DNA of 28,113 nt from JBEEJL01 sp043744215 (GCA_043744215.1 JAYTVC010000016.1:1-28113); one strand, 5' to 3'. Counted from the first letter of the stretch, positions 7,249 to 15,531 are shown. Notes: generated from the sequence alone by a model not told the origin. Translations and numbers: made by a program.

Positions 7249-9207
7249 ATGTCCTTCCTCGAATCCGTTTTTTCTGCCGATGGCGCATTGGCGCACACCA
7301 TTCCTGCTTATCGCCCACGCACGCAGCAACTTGAGATGGCGCAGGCGGTGCAAGACGCTATTCAAAACTATTCGATGTTGATCGCCGAAGCGGGGACGGG
7401 GACGGGTAAAACTTTTGCGTATCTCGTGCCGGCGTTGTTGTCGGGCGGCAAAGTCATTCTTTCCACCGGCACCAAAACTTTGCAGGACCAATTGTTCCAA
7501 CGCGATATTCCCACCGTGCGCGATGCACTCAAGGCACCCGTTAGCGTGGCGCTGCTCAAGGGCCGTGCGAATTACGTGTGCCATTATCATCTGGAGCGGG
7601 CGAAAAGCGACGGCCGCTTCGCATCGAAAGAAGATACGCAGCACATCCATAAAATTGTGCGCTTCGCCAAAGCGAGCCGTACAGGCGATAAAAGCGAATG
7701 TGTCGATGTGCCGGAAAATGCTTCAGTCTGGCCGCTGGCGACTTCGACGCGCGAAAATTGCCTCGGCAGCGATTGCCCCAATCACAAAGAATGTTTCGTG
7801 CTTGAAGCGCGCAAACAGGCGTTGGCTGCCGACGTCGTCGTGGTGAATCATCATTTATTTTTTGCCGATGTGATGTTGCGCGACGAAGGCATGGCGGAAT
7901 TATTACCAGCCTGCAACACGGTCATTTTCGACGAAGCCCATCAGTTGCCCGACACCGCATCGCTGTTTTTCGGCCAATCGGTTTCCACCAGCGCCTTGAT
8001 CGAGTTGGCGCGCGACACGCGGGCAGAAGCGATTACCGGCGCAAAAGATTTCAAGGATTTGCCAGACGCCTGCCTCGCGCTCGACAAAGCCACGCGGGAT
8101 TTGCGCCTGGTGTTGAGCGAAGACAATGGCCGCTTGAATGCGCAGCAGGTGCGCGGACGCAAGGGTTTTGACGGCGCATTGGATATGCTGGAAAACAAAC
8201 TGGCTGCGTTGACAAAAATTCTTGAATCGCAGGCGCAGCGAGACGAAGGATTGGAAAATTGTTACGCACGCGCGCAAACCCTGACGCAACAAATCAAATC
8301 TTGGCGCGGTGCCGAAGATGCAGGCTCGATCCGCTGGATAGAAATTTTTGGCCATGCGATGCAACTTAACACCACGCCGTTGAATATCGCCGAACTTTTC
8401 CAGAAACAATTGCTGGCGCAAAAGCGCGCCTGGATTTTTACCTCTGCCACACTGTCGGTTAAAGGCGATTTCTCCCATTACCAAAGCGAACTGGGTTTGA
8501 GCGAAGCGGCTACCGCGTCATGGCAAAGCCCGTTTGATTTTGAAAACCAGGCAATACTCTACGTGCCCGAAGGCATGCCCGAACCGAACACGCCGGACTA
8601 CACACCAGCCGTGGTCGAAGCTGCGTTTCCCCTCATCGAAGCGAGCGAAGGCCGCGCGTTTTTATTGTTCACCAGTTTGCGTGCAATGAAACTGGCGCAC
8701 GAGTTGCTGCAGGAGAAATTCGATCAGCACAAACTCGATTACCCTTTGTTGCTGCAAGGCCAGGGCTCGCGCACCGAGTTGCTGGAACGCTTCCGCAAAC
8801 TCGGCAACGCCGTGCTGGTGGCGAGCCAAAGTTTTTGGGAAGGCGTCGATGTGAAGGGTGATGCGCTGTCATTGGTTGTCATCGACAAATTGCCGTTCGC
8901 GCCGCCGGACGATCCGGTGCTTGCCGCACGTATCGAACAAATCAGCAAAGCCGGTCGCAATGCATTCATGGAATACCAATTACCCGCGGCGGTCATCAAT
9001 TTGAAACAAGGAGCAGGGCGCTTGATCCGCGACGAAGCAGATCGCGGCGTGCTGATGATTTGCGATCCGCGTTTGCTCTCGAAGCCCTATGGCAAACGCA
9101 TTTGGCAAAGTTTGCCGCCGATGAAACGCACGCGTGATGTGAACGAAGTGACGCGTTTTTTTATACGCAGCCCGGTTAAAAAAGACGCTATTGAGAGTTC
9201 AGTGTAA
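7249..9207 (+). CDS. DinG/YoaA-family Fe-S ATP-dependent DNA helicase
   Basis: An XPD/DinG-like superfamily 2 helicase, 652 aa. Walker A is AEAGTGTGKT (about residues 46-55) and the DEAH box is VIFDEAHQLPD. Between them, a Cys in NYVCHYH and three more in ENCLGSDCPNHKECF form a probable 4Fe-4S cluster site. The late motifs SQSFWEGVDVKG and QGAGRLIRDEADRG are the typical family V/VI signatures. The length and lack of a nuclease domain fit the YoaA type, which unwinds DNA 5' to 3' and acts in replication-linked repair. No clear Shine-Dalgarno precedes ATG 7249. The stop codon (9205-9207) lies inside IHF-like copy C. Confidence 0.9.
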   Translation: MSFLESVFSADGALAHTIPAYRPRTQQLEMAQAVQDAIQNYSMLIAEAGTGTGKTFAYLVPALLSGGKVILSTGTKTLQDQLFQRDIPTVRDALKAPVSVALLKGRANYVCHYHLERAKSDGRFASKEDTQHIHKIVRFAKASRTGDKSECVDVPENASVWPLATSTRENCLGSDCPNHKECFVLEARKQALAADVVVVNHHLFFADVMLRDEGMAELLPACNTVIFDEAHQLPDTASLFFGQSVSTSALIELARDTRAEAITGAKDFKDLPDACLALDKATRDLRLVLSEDNGRLNAQQVRGRKGFDGALDMLENKLAALTKILESQAQRDEGLENCYARAQTLTQQIKSWRGAEDAGSIRWIEIFGHAMQLNTTPLNIAELFQKQLLAQKRAWIFTSATLSVKGDFSHYQSELGLSEAATASWQSPFDFENQAILYVPEGMPEPNTPDYTPAVVEAAFPLIEASEGRAFLLFTSLRAMKLAHELLQEKFDQHKLDYPLLLQGQGSRTELLERFRKLGNAVLVASQSFWEGVDVKGDALSLVVIDKLPFAPPDDPVLAARIEQISKAGRNAFMEYQLPAAVINLKQGAGRLIRDEADRGVLMICDPRLLSKPYGKRIWQSLPPMKRTRDVNEVTRFFIRSPVKKDAIESSV

Positions 9208-9230
9208 CTCGTTGATTATATTCAATATTA
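9204..9230 (-). repeat. 27-bp IHF-like dispersed element, copy C
   Basis: On the minus strand it reads AATCAACGAGTTAC, matching WATCAANNNNTTR, with the A/T-rich flank TATTGAATAT on the 5' side. The element includes the helicase stop codon (TAA of GTAAC at 9205-9207). It sits in the gap between the convergent helicase and sensor kinase genes. Confidence 0.8.
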
Positions 9231-9312
9231 TGCTCGCTTATCAAAGAGAAAATGTTGAAATTTCAAGCGACAACAACAAACTTGATCTCGACGCTCTGTA
9301 TTTGCAAAAAAC

Positions 9313-10623
9313 TTAAGCAGCTATAGGCAAGCTGACCCGCGCTTCCAACCCGCCGCCGTCTCTCGGCAGTAACTCAAATTTTCCCCCGTGCAATTTGGCG
9401 ATGCGTTCCACAATCGCCAGGCCCAAGCCTGCGCCGCTTTCGCCGCTGCGGGACGAATCCAGTCGCGTAAATGGCTGTTTGAGCCGTTCGGTTTCAGTCA
9501 ACGGAATGCCGGGGCCGCGATCCAGGATGCTGAATTTTATTTGGTTATTTTCCTGCGCAGTATTCACGCTTACATCATTACCTGCGTAGCGCAGGGCGTT
9601 TTCAATCAAGTTGTTCAGCAGGCGTTGCATGGCAAGGGGGCGAAAAGGAATGGGCGGCAGTTCGTCCAATTCAGCGCGCACGTTTTTTCCGCCTTGTGCA
9701 AAACGTTCGCACACGCTTTGCACCAGTAGATTGATATCGCCCTGCACGACAGGTTCATCACTTTCCTGCCGCGCAAAATTCAAAAACTGGCCGATGATGC
9801 CGTTCATGTCTTCGATGTCTTGCTCCATCGCGCGTTTCATTTTTTCATCGGCTTTGTCTCCGAGCAGTTCGATGCCGAGCCTCAAACGCGCGAGCGGTGT
9901 ACGCAAGTCGTGGGACACGCCCGCCAGCAACAACGCGCGCTCATGGTCTAGGCGCAATAAATCCGCGTTCATTTTATTAAAGGTGTGCGCAAGGGAGCGG
10001 ATTTCGGTCGGGCCCGATTCGGGAATCGGTTCTGGATATTCACCGCGGCCGATTTTGGTTGCCGCATCGGCAAGTTGCTGCATAGGTTGATTGACGCGGC
10101 GCGCGACCAAGTACGCGCCGAGCAGCGCCAGCACCAGCCCCGCAGCGCCCCAGCCGAGCCAGGCCCAGGGGACGAGTTGCTCAACTTTTGTGCGCGGAAA
10201 CGTCACCCAGACCGGCTTGTCGTTGATGTTCAAGCGCACCCAAAAAGTTCGCTCGGGTTTGTTTTGCACAAACAGTTCGGTTTTTTCGCCCAACGCCTGT
10301 TGCATGGTTTTGTTGAACTGCAGCAGTTGCGGATTTTTTGGCACCCGCCCCGGCGGCGATTCGATAACAGTCTGCGAAATGACCTGAATGCCCTCAATTT
10401 CTTTCATGCGGTCAATGAATATTTTGTGCTGATCCTGCGGCAGCGATTCCAGCGCGGCCTTGATGGTTTTCAGATGACTGACGATTAGATTTTGGCTCAA
10501 GCGCGTTTGCGGGCCCGCGCTATATTGGTTGAACAACAGCAGCGAAATCATCTGGCTGACCAGTAGCGTGGCGATGATCACCAGCGCGGTGCGGCCGAGC
10601 AGCGTGCGAGGCAGCCAGTTCAA
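9313..10623 (-). CDS. envZ: EnvZ-like sensor histidine kinase
   Basis: Inner-membrane sensor kinase partnered with the OmpR-like regulator. It has a membrane segment near the N-terminus (ALVIIATLLVSQMISLLLF), a periplasmic loop of about 120 residues, a second segment (WAWLGWGAAGLVLALLGAYLV), then HAMP. The H-box SHDLRTPLARLRL, N-box NLIENALRYAGND, G1 DRGPGIP and G2 GAGLGLAIVERI follow. The frame is open upstream to GTG 10665. I prefer TTG 10623, because its bases form a TTGA overlap with the ompR stop codon and GGAAGGA lies about 8 nt before it, giving 436 aa and translational coupling. The stimulus is presumed osmotic or envelope-related by family; nothing in the sequence proves it. Confidence 0.88.
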   Translation of the reverse strand: MNWLPRTLLGRTALVIIATLLVSQMISLLLFNQYSAGPQTRLSQNLIVSHLKTIKAALESLPQDQHKIFIDRMKEIEGIQVISQTVIESPPGRVPKNPQLLQFNKTMQQALGEKTELFVQNKPERTFWVRLNINDKPVWVTFPRTKVEQLVPWAWLGWGAAGLVLALLGAYLVARRVNQPMQQLADAATKIGRGEYPEPIPESGPTEIRSLAHTFNKMNADLLRLDHERALLLAGVSHDLRTPLARLRLGIELLGDKADEKMKRAMEQDIEDMNGIIGQFLNFARQESDEPVVQGDINLLVQSVCERFAQGGKNVRAELDELPPIPFRPLAMQRLLNNLIENALRYAGNDVSVNTAQENNQIKFSILDRGPGIPLTETERLKQPFTRLDSSRSGESGAGLGLAIVERIAKLHGGKFELLPRDGGGLEARVSLPIAA

Positions 10624-11345
10624 AGGTTTTTTCCTTCCGGCACGAACACGTAACCCACGCCCCACACGGTTTGGATGTAGGCAGGCCTGGCCGAATCCGT
10701 TTCGATCAGTTTGCGCAGGCGCGATACCTGGATGTCGATACTGCGGTCGAACATTTCGAGGTCACGGCCGCGCGCCAGTTCGGCCAGTTTTTCCCGTGAC
10801 AAAGGTTGGTGAGGATGCTGCGCGAGGGCTTTGAGCAAGGCAAATTCGCCGGTGGTGAGTTCGATCAATTTGCCATCACGCATCAAACTGCGGGTGGAAA
10901 TCTTTAATGTGAACGGGCCGAAGTGAATTTTTTCGTTCGCCATGTCCGGCGGCGCCGCGCGTGCAGCGGGCTGTTGCCGCCGCAAAACAGCATGGATGCG
11001 CGCCACCAGTTCGCGCGGATTAAACGGCTTGGGCACATAATCGTCCGCGCCCATTTCGAGGCCGACGATGCGGTCGATTTCGTCACCCTTGGCGGTGAGC
11101 ATAATGATGGGCAGATTATTTTTCGCCGCGCGTAAACGTCGGCACACCGACAGGCCATCTTCATGGGGCAGCATGAGATCGAGCACCATCAAGTCGAAGG
11201 CTTCGCCTGCGATGGCTTCATCCATCGCCTGCGCGTCGGCCACCGTGGTTGACGCGAATCCCTGTTCGTCGAGGTAACGCTTGAGCAAACCACGCAAGCG
11301 GGTGTCGTCATCTACCACCAGGATTTTTATTTTGATTACGTTCAT
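10620..11345 (-). CDS. ompR: OmpR-family response regulator
   Basis: A 241-residue two-domain transcription factor. The receiver domain shows the acidic pocket VVDDD, the phospho-acceptor Asp in LMVLDLMLPHEDG, the Thr/Ala of MLTAKG and the Lys in YVPKPFNPREL. The C-terminal half is an OmpR/PhoB winged-helix domain ending in VWGVGYVFVPEGKNL. The stop TGA overlaps the preferred TTG start of envZ. ATG 11345 lacks a strong Shine-Dalgarno. A direct repeat TGTTAC-N4-TGTTAC lies about 40-60 bp upstream and could be an autoregulatory site. The OmpR-subfamily call is firm; the regulon is not deducible. Confidence 0.9.
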   Translation of the reverse strand: MNVIKIKILVVDDDTRLRGLLKRYLDEQGFASTTVADAQAMDEAIAGEAFDLMVLDLMLPHEDGLSVCRRLRAAKNNLPIIMLTAKGDEIDRIVGLEMGADDYVPKPFNPRELVARIHAVLRRQQPAARAAPPDMANEKIHFGPFTLKISTRSLMRDGKLIELTTGEFALLKALAQHPHQPLSREKLAELARGRDLEMFDRSIDIQVSRLRKLIETDSARPAYIQTVWGVGYVFVPEGKNL

Positions 11346-11386
11346 ATTGCCATGCTAACGCGCGAGATACATTATTGGAAATGGCA

Positions 11387-11402
11387 TGTTACACACTGTT
11401 AC
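11387..11402. promoter_or_regulatory. Candidate OmpR-type operator (TGTTAC direct repeat)
   Basis: TGTTAC at 11387-11392 and again at 11397-11402, exactly 10 bp apart. OmpR/PhoB-subfamily dimers bind tandem half-sites spaced about one helical turn. The site is in the divergent region between the regulator and the EF-hand gene. Binding is inferred from layout only. Confidence 0.4.
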
Positions 11403-11510
11403 CGCAATCGCGTAAGCTACAAAGTAATGAATGCGTTAAAATTTTTTTGAATCAATGGCCAGATTTCTGTTGTAGCTTCAGACGGAGAAATTACGCTACT
11501 CGGCATGTTA

Positions 11511-11537
11511 TTTTATTGAATATAATCAAGGAGTTAT
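11511..11537 (+). repeat. 27-bp IHF-like dispersed element, copy E
   Basis: Plus-strand core AATCAAGGAGTTAT matches WATCAANNNNTTR and is preceded by the A/T-rich TATTGAATAT. The element ends 3 nt before the EF-hand ATG, so its internal AAGGAG doubles as that gene's Shine-Dalgarno sequence. Confidence 0.78.
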
Positions 11538-11540
11538 ATA

Positions 11541-11897
11541 ATGACGATTCAATTGAATGTCAGCGCATGGATTCTGCTGATCAGTGTCAGTTTATTAACA
11601 TTGCCCGCGTTTGCAGAAGACACGGCGAAGCCCACATACAAGTCTGCCACGCCACAGCAACGGGCTGCGCGCAAAGCCGAACGCATGTCGCGTGCGGATG
11701 CGAAGTGGCGCAAGGCCGACACCAACGGCGACGGCATGATCAGCCGCGACGAAGCCGCTCGCAGCATGCGTAAGATGGCGCAGCGCTTTGATGAATTCGA
11801 TTTGAACCACGACGGACAAATTACGCGCGAAGAATTGATGGCTGTGCGCAAGGCCAAACGCGAAGCCCGCCGACAAGCGAAGGGTTTGGCGAAATAA
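11541..11897 (+). CDS. Small exported EF-hand calcium-binding protein
   Basis: A 118-residue protein with a Sec-type signal peptide (hydrophobic WILLISVSLLTLPAFA, probable cleavage after AFA) and two EF-hand loops. The loops are DTNGDGMISRDE and DLNHDGQITREE; both keep the Asp/Asn ligands, the central Gly and the final Glu, so paired calcium binding is likely. The rest is rich in Lys, Arg and Ala. A periplasmic location is expected. The ATG has a strong AAGGAG 7 nt upstream, contributed by IHF-like copy E. The gene is divergent from ompR and 66 bp before tsaB. Proteins of this kind are usually of unknown role; calcium buffering or sensing is an inference. Confidence 0.82.
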   Translation: MTIQLNVSAWILLISVSLLTLPAFAEDTAKPTYKSATPQQRAARKAERMSRADAKWRKADTNGDGMISRDEAARSMRKMAQRFDEFDLNHDGQITREELMAVRKAKREARRQAKGLAK

Positions 11898-11936
11898 TCG
11901 ACGTACAATTCCCCCAAGTAAGCTCCGCTGAATTAA

Positions 11937-11963
11937 AATGGGCTTAGTTTTGCATCGCCCATT
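11937..11963. promoter_or_regulatory. Hairpin abutting the tsaB start codon
   Basis: AATGGGC (11937-11943) and GCCCATT (11957-11963) form a 7-bp stem with a 13-nt loop, ending immediately before ATG 11964. No Shine-Dalgarno is visible for tsaB, so the hairpin could affect initiation. It could also be a relict of the GGATGGGCA repeat family. Confidence 0.4.
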
Positions 11964-12653
11964 ATGAAAATTCTCGCCTTCGATACCTCGACTGAATACC
12001 TTTCCATCGCGCTTTCAAGCGATGGTTCAACGCTCACGCGCGAATGTCTTGCGGTTCAGCAACACGCTGCTTTGTTATTGCCCATGGTGCGCGAGGTGAT
12101 GGCCGAAGCGAGCCTTTCTTTTACGCAACTCGACTGCATCGCTTTTGGTGCGGGGCCCGGCTCGTTCACCGGTTTGCGCATCGCTTGCAGCGTGGCGCAG
12201 GGTTTGGCTTTTGGTGCGGGCATTCCTGTGGTCGGCGTTTCCACATTACGGGCCATGGCGCACGCAAGCGGCGGTATGCGTGTCATCGCTGCGCTCGACG
12301 CGCGCATGGGCGAGATTTATCACGCAGCTTATGAAAAAATAAATGGCGAATGGAAAGAAGTGATCGCACCGAATGTATGTAAAACGATTTCTGCGCCGGC
12401 ATTGAAAGGCAATGGCTGGATAGGTGTTGGTAATGGTTTTGCGGTGGATGAAATTTTGCAAGCACGCTTCGGTTCGCAAATCGCGCAAGTGGATGCAAGC
12501 TGTTTTCCGCACGCAATTTCAATTCTGGAGTTGGCGCAGATTGAATTTGCCGCCGGCCGCGCTGTTGCGGCCGAACTTGCCGCGCCCATTTATATCCGCA
12601 ATAAAGTCGCCATGACACACGCAGAACAAACGCAACAGAAAGCCAAAGCATGA
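11964..12653 (+). CDS. tsaB: tRNA threonylcarbamoyladenosine biosynthesis protein TsaB
   Basis: A 229-residue ASKHA-fold protein that pairs with TsaD and TsaE to transfer threonylcarbamoyl to A37 of ANN-decoding tRNAs. The N-terminus MKILAFDTSTEYLSIALS and the motif FGAGPGSFTGLRIACSVAQGLAFG are diagnostic of TsaB. The His/metal ligands of the catalytic homologue TsaD are absent, as expected. The stop overlaps the rimI start by 4 bp (ATGA), so translation is coupled. The same gene pair is a common arrangement in proteobacteria. The initiation region has a hairpin rather than a clear ribosome-binding site. Confidence 0.93.
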   Translation: MKILAFDTSTEYLSIALSSDGSTLTRECLAVQQHAALLLPMVREVMAEASLSFTQLDCIAFGAGPGSFTGLRIACSVAQGLAFGAGIPVVGVSTLRAMAHASGGMRVIAALDARMGEIYHAAYEKINGEWKEVIAPNVCKTISAPALKGNGWIGVGNGFAVDEILQARFGSQIAQVDASCFPHAISILELAQIEFAAGRAVAAELAAPIYIRNKVAMTHAEQTQQKAKA

Positions 12654-13111
12654 GCGCGTTGCCAGTCGAACATATCGAATATCGCCCGCTGCGCTTGGAT
12701 GAAATGGATGCAGTGGCTAAAATTGAAAGCGATGTTTATACGTTCCCGTGGACGCTGGGTAATTTTCGCGATTCGCTAAAAGCTGGCCATCATTGCTGGG
12801 CCTGCGTCTTGAACGGCGAGATCATCGGCTATGCCGTGATACTGATTGCCGCCAACGAAGCGCATCTGCTCAACATCAGCATTGCTGCGCCGTGGCAGGG
12901 CAGGAATATCGGCGCGCGTTTTCTGAATCATCTGATGCTTGTGGCTAAGCAACAGCACGCCGGCATTATGTATCTTGAAGTGCGGCCGTCGAATGCGAAC
13001 GCACAAAGGCTGTATGATCGCGCAGGTTTTACGCACATTGCTGTGCGGCCAAAATATTATCCGGCCTTCAACGGTCGCGAAGACGCGATTATTCTTGCAC
13101 GAAATTTGTGA
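12650..13111 (+). CDS. rimI: Ribosomal protein S18 N-alpha-acetyltransferase
   Basis: A 153-residue GNAT-fold acetyltransferase that acetylates the N-terminus of ribosomal protein S18. The acetyl-CoA loop is seen as APWQGRNIGARFLN. The preceding strand is EAHLLNISI, and the C-terminal VRPSNANAQRLYDRAGF carries the conserved Asn and catalytic Tyr. The start overlaps the tsaB stop (ATGA), and the gene ends 9 bp before the uracil-DNA glycosylase. This tsaB-rimI-udg order suggests one operon. Confidence 0.92.
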   Translation: MSALPVEHIEYRPLRLDEMDAVAKIESDVYTFPWTLGNFRDSLKAGHHCWACVLNGEIIGYAVILIAANEAHLLNISIAAPWQGRNIGARFLNHLMLVAKQQHAGIMYLEVRPSNANAQRLYDRAGFTHIAVRPKYYPAFNGREDAIILARNL

Positions 13112-13120
13112 AAGTTTTTT

Positions 13121-13861
13121 ATGAAACTGAATGACGCCGCGTTAAAAGAACTGGGCTTATGGCCGCTGTGGAAGCTACGTCATACCGCTTCGTCAGATAA
13201 TACGCAAGTAATTGATTATATTGATAAAAATAACATTTCCGCGACAGCCGAAAACGGCGATCGGCGGGCCAGCATTTTGCGTATGGACGCCACCCAACTC
13301 AATGCCAGCATCGCCGCCTGTACGCAATGCGATCTGCATAAAGCGCGCAAACAAACCGTGCCCGGCGTGGGCGACGACCGTGCCGAATGGTTTTTCGTCG
13401 GCGAAGCGCCGGGCGATGAAGAAAATCTGCACGGCGAACCGTTTGTCGGCCAGGCCGGTAAGTTACTCGACAACATGCTGGCGGCGATTGATCTGACGCG
13501 AGCAAAAAATGTGTACATCACCAATGTGGTGAAATGCCTGCCGCCGGGCGACCGCAATCCCACGCGGGAAGAAGCGGGCTGTTGCGAGCCGTATCTCAGG
13601 CGGCAAATTGCCCTCGTCGCACCGAAACTGATTGTCGCACTGGGCAAAGTGGCGGCACATAATCTGCTGGGCACGGATGACACCATCGCCCATTTGCGCG
13701 GCAAGTTGCATGATGCGCAGGGCATTCCGCTCATCGTGACGTATCACCCGGCTTACTTGCTGCGCACGCCGGCCGACAAGGCGCGGGCGTGGGAAGATTT
13801 GTGTTTTGCCCGCTCGACCATGGCCGGGCTGTCTGCGAAGAAACTTTCACCGGCTGATTAA
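13121..13861 (+). CDS. Family 4 (Fe-S) uracil-DNA glycosylase
   Basis: A base-excision repair enzyme removing uracil from DNA, 246 aa. Fe-S ligands are C67 and C70 (CTQC), C139 (VVKCLPPGDRNP) and C155, the last pair 16 residues apart as in thermophile family 4 enzymes. The active-site motif is GEAPGDEE (about residues 94-101) and the late motif is HPAYLLR. The first 60 residues form a variable extension. Within it residues about 29-38 (around QVIDYIDKN) are encoded by a diverged copy of the IHF-like element read in frame. That region lies outside the catalytic fold, so activity should be kept. The gene is third in the tsaB-rimI cluster. Confidence 0.9.
   Translation: MKLNDAALKELGLWPLWKLRHTASSDNTQVIDYIDKNNISATAENGDRRASILRMDATQLNASIAACTQCDLHKARKQTVPGVGDDRAEWFFVGEAPGDEENLHGEPFVGQAGKLLDNMLAAIDLTRAKNVYITNVVKCLPPGDRNPTREEAGCCEPYLRRQIALVAPKLIVALGKVAAHNLLGTDDTIAHLRGKLHDAQGIPLIVTYHPAYLLRTPADKARAWEDLCFARSTMAGLSAKKLSPAD
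13204..13230 (-). repeat. 27-bp IHF-like element, diverged copy H inside a coding region
   Basis: On the minus strand it reads AATCAATTACTTG, which satisfies WATCAANNNNTTR, with the same A/T-rich flank TATCAATAT. The core TTGATTATATTGA is intact, but the GTAACT end has drifted. It is entirely within the uracil-DNA glycosylase gene, in frame. Confidence 0.55.
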
Positions 13862-13941
13862 AATTTTTCCGGTCGGGGCTTGCAAAACCTGCCGTCCGCC
13901 ACCATTATTAGATCGGTTTCACTTTTCTCAAGGAGAACAAT

Positions 13942-14562
13942 ATGCGCAAACTGATCCTGCTGGGCCTACTCACATTGACCACGCTGTTAACCGGCTGCGG
14001 CTACAACACGCTGCAAACCCTGGATGAACAAACCAAATCCGGCTGGGCTGAAGTGCTTAACCAATACAAGCGCCGCGAAGATTTGATTCCCAATCTGGTG
14101 AACACTGTCAAAGGTTTTGCCGCGCAGGAAAAAGATATCTTGGTGCAGGTGACCGAAGCGCGCTCACGCGTGGGTGCCATGCAGGCAACGCCAGAGCTGG
14201 CCAATAATCCTGAAGCTTTGGCTAAATGGACCAAGGCCCAAGGCGAGCTGGGCAGCGCGCTGCAACGTCTGCTGGTGGTGTCGGAAAATTATCCGCAATT
14301 AAAATCCGACGCTAATTTCCGCGAATTGCAGGCGCAACTTGAAGGCACGGAAAACCGCATCACCGTCGCGCGTAACCGTTTCATCAAGGACGTGCAGGCC
14401 TTTAACACTGAAGTGCGCGTGTTTCCGTCGAACCTCACGGCGATGCTGTTCGGCATGAAAACCAAACCAAGTTTCACCGTGGAAAACGAAAAAGAAATTT
14501 CTAACGCGCCCAAAGTTGATTTCGGTGCGCCCGCCAAACCTGCCGCACCGGCGACCAAGTAA
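13942..14562 (+). CDS. LemA family lipoprotein
   Basis: A 206-residue LemA protein with a lipoprotein signal (LLTGC, lipidated Cys19). The helical LemA domain follows, including TLDEQTKSGWAEVLNQYKRREDLIPNL and later TENRITVARNRFIKD. The family forms coiled-coil helical bundles of poorly defined role, and members frequently sit next to TPM-domain genes as here. AAGGAG lies upstream of the ATG. The C-terminal tail is rich in Pro and Ala. The gene ends 6 bp before the first TPM gene, so a three-gene operon (lemA-TPM-TPM) is likely. The lipobox implies anchoring to a membrane facing the periplasm. Confidence 0.92.
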   Translation: MRKLILLGLLTLTTLLTGCGYNTLQTLDEQTKSGWAEVLNQYKRREDLIPNLVNTVKGFAAQEKDILVQVTEARSRVGAMQATPELANNPEALAKWTKAQGELGSALQRLLVVSENYPQLKSDANFRELQAQLEGTENRITVARNRFIKDVQAFNTEVRVFPSNLTAMLFGMKTKPSFTVENEKEISNAPKVDFGAPAKPAAPATK

Positions 14563-14568
14563 GTTTTC

Positions 14569-15531
14569 ATGATGCGCAAAACCATGGCGAGAATTTTCGT
14601 TCTCGCCATTCTTTTATTCGCAAGCGCGTTCGCCTCGGCGCAAATCGCCGTGCCCGAGTTGCGCGCCCGCGTCAACGACCTTACCGGCACGCTCGACCTG
14701 CAACAACAGTCGCGTATCGAGCAAACCCTCAAGGCGTTTGAAGCTAAAAAAGGTTCGCAGATCGCCGTGCTGATTGTGGCGAGCACGCAACCGGAAACCA
14801 TCGATCAGTTTGGCATTCGCGTGGCGGAAAAATGGAAAATCGGCCGCAAGAAAATTGACGACGGCGCGATTCTCATTGTCGCCAAAGAAGACCGCCATCT
14901 GCGCATCGAGACCGGCTACGGCCTCGAAGGCGCATTGAACGATGCGACCGCCAGCCGCATCATTAACGAAATCATCGTGCCGAAATTCAAGCAGGGCGAT
15001 TTCGCCGGTGGTGTTGAAGCGGGCGTCGCGCGCATGGTAAGCATCATCGAAGGCGAGCCGCTGCCCGAACCCAAACCGCAAGCGCAATTCGGCGGCGGCG
15101 CAGGCGAGGGCGATTTCTTTTCCTTCTTGCCCATCGCATTCATTCTCACCATTGTGGTCGGCAGCATTCTGCGCGCCATGTTCGGGCGCTTTCTCGGCTC
15201 GTTGGCGACGGGCGGCGTGACCGGCTTCGTTGCGATGGCCATCATCGGCGTCATGGGCGTTGCGGTTACATCGGGCGTCATCGCATTCATACTCACGCTG
15301 CTATGGGGTTCCAGCGGCGGCGGACGCGGCGGCGGATTTCCCGGCGGCTTTGGTGGCGGCGGCATGGGTGGCGGAGGTTGGAGCGGCGGCGGTGGCGGAG
15401 GAGGTTGGGGCGGTGGCGGCGGCGGCTTCGGCGGCGGCGGCGCATCGGGCCAATGGTTCGAAGGTTTGGCCACAGTAGGCGACGGCAGCTTCGGCGCAGA
15501 CAGCGGCGGCGATGGAGGAGGGGGCGAATGA
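14569..15531 (+). CDS. TPM-domain (YgcG-type) membrane protein with glycine-rich tail
   Basis: 320 aa: a Sec signal (FVLAILLFASAFASA), then a periplasmic TPM domain (about residues 30-165) with RVNDLTGTLDLQQQSRIEQ and the family motif RIETGYGLEGALNDATASRII. Two or three membrane segments lie at about residues 185-245, followed by a long Gly/Ser/Trp-rich tail. TPM domains occur in photosystem II repair phosphatases and in uncharacterised bacterial proteins. The tail is encoded by a G-rich GGCGGN-repeat tract. ATG 14569 and ATG 14572 are both possible. The stop overlaps the next gene's start (ATGA). Confidence 0.88.
   Translation: MMRKTMARIFVLAILLFASAFASAQIAVPELRARVNDLTGTLDLQQQSRIEQTLKAFEAKKGSQIAVLIVASTQPETIDQFGIRVAEKWKIGRKKIDDGAILIVAKEDRHLRIETGYGLEGALNDATASRIINEIIVPKFKQGDFAGGVEAGVARMVSIIEGEPLPEPKPQAQFGGGAGEGDFFSFLPIAFILTIVVGSILRAMFGRFLGSLATGGVTGFVAMAIIGVMGVAVTSGVIAFILTLLWGSSGGGRGGGFPGGFGGGGMGGGGWSGGGGGGGWGGGGGGFGGGGASGQWFEGLATVGDGSFGADSGGDGGGGE

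Noticed and set aside
9230..9316. A 28-codon frame (MLAYQREN...) between the helicase and sensor kinase genes
   Set aside because: It has no ribosome-binding site, overlaps the end of the kinase gene and begins in the IHF-like element. It may be a relict, but I cannot support it as a gene.
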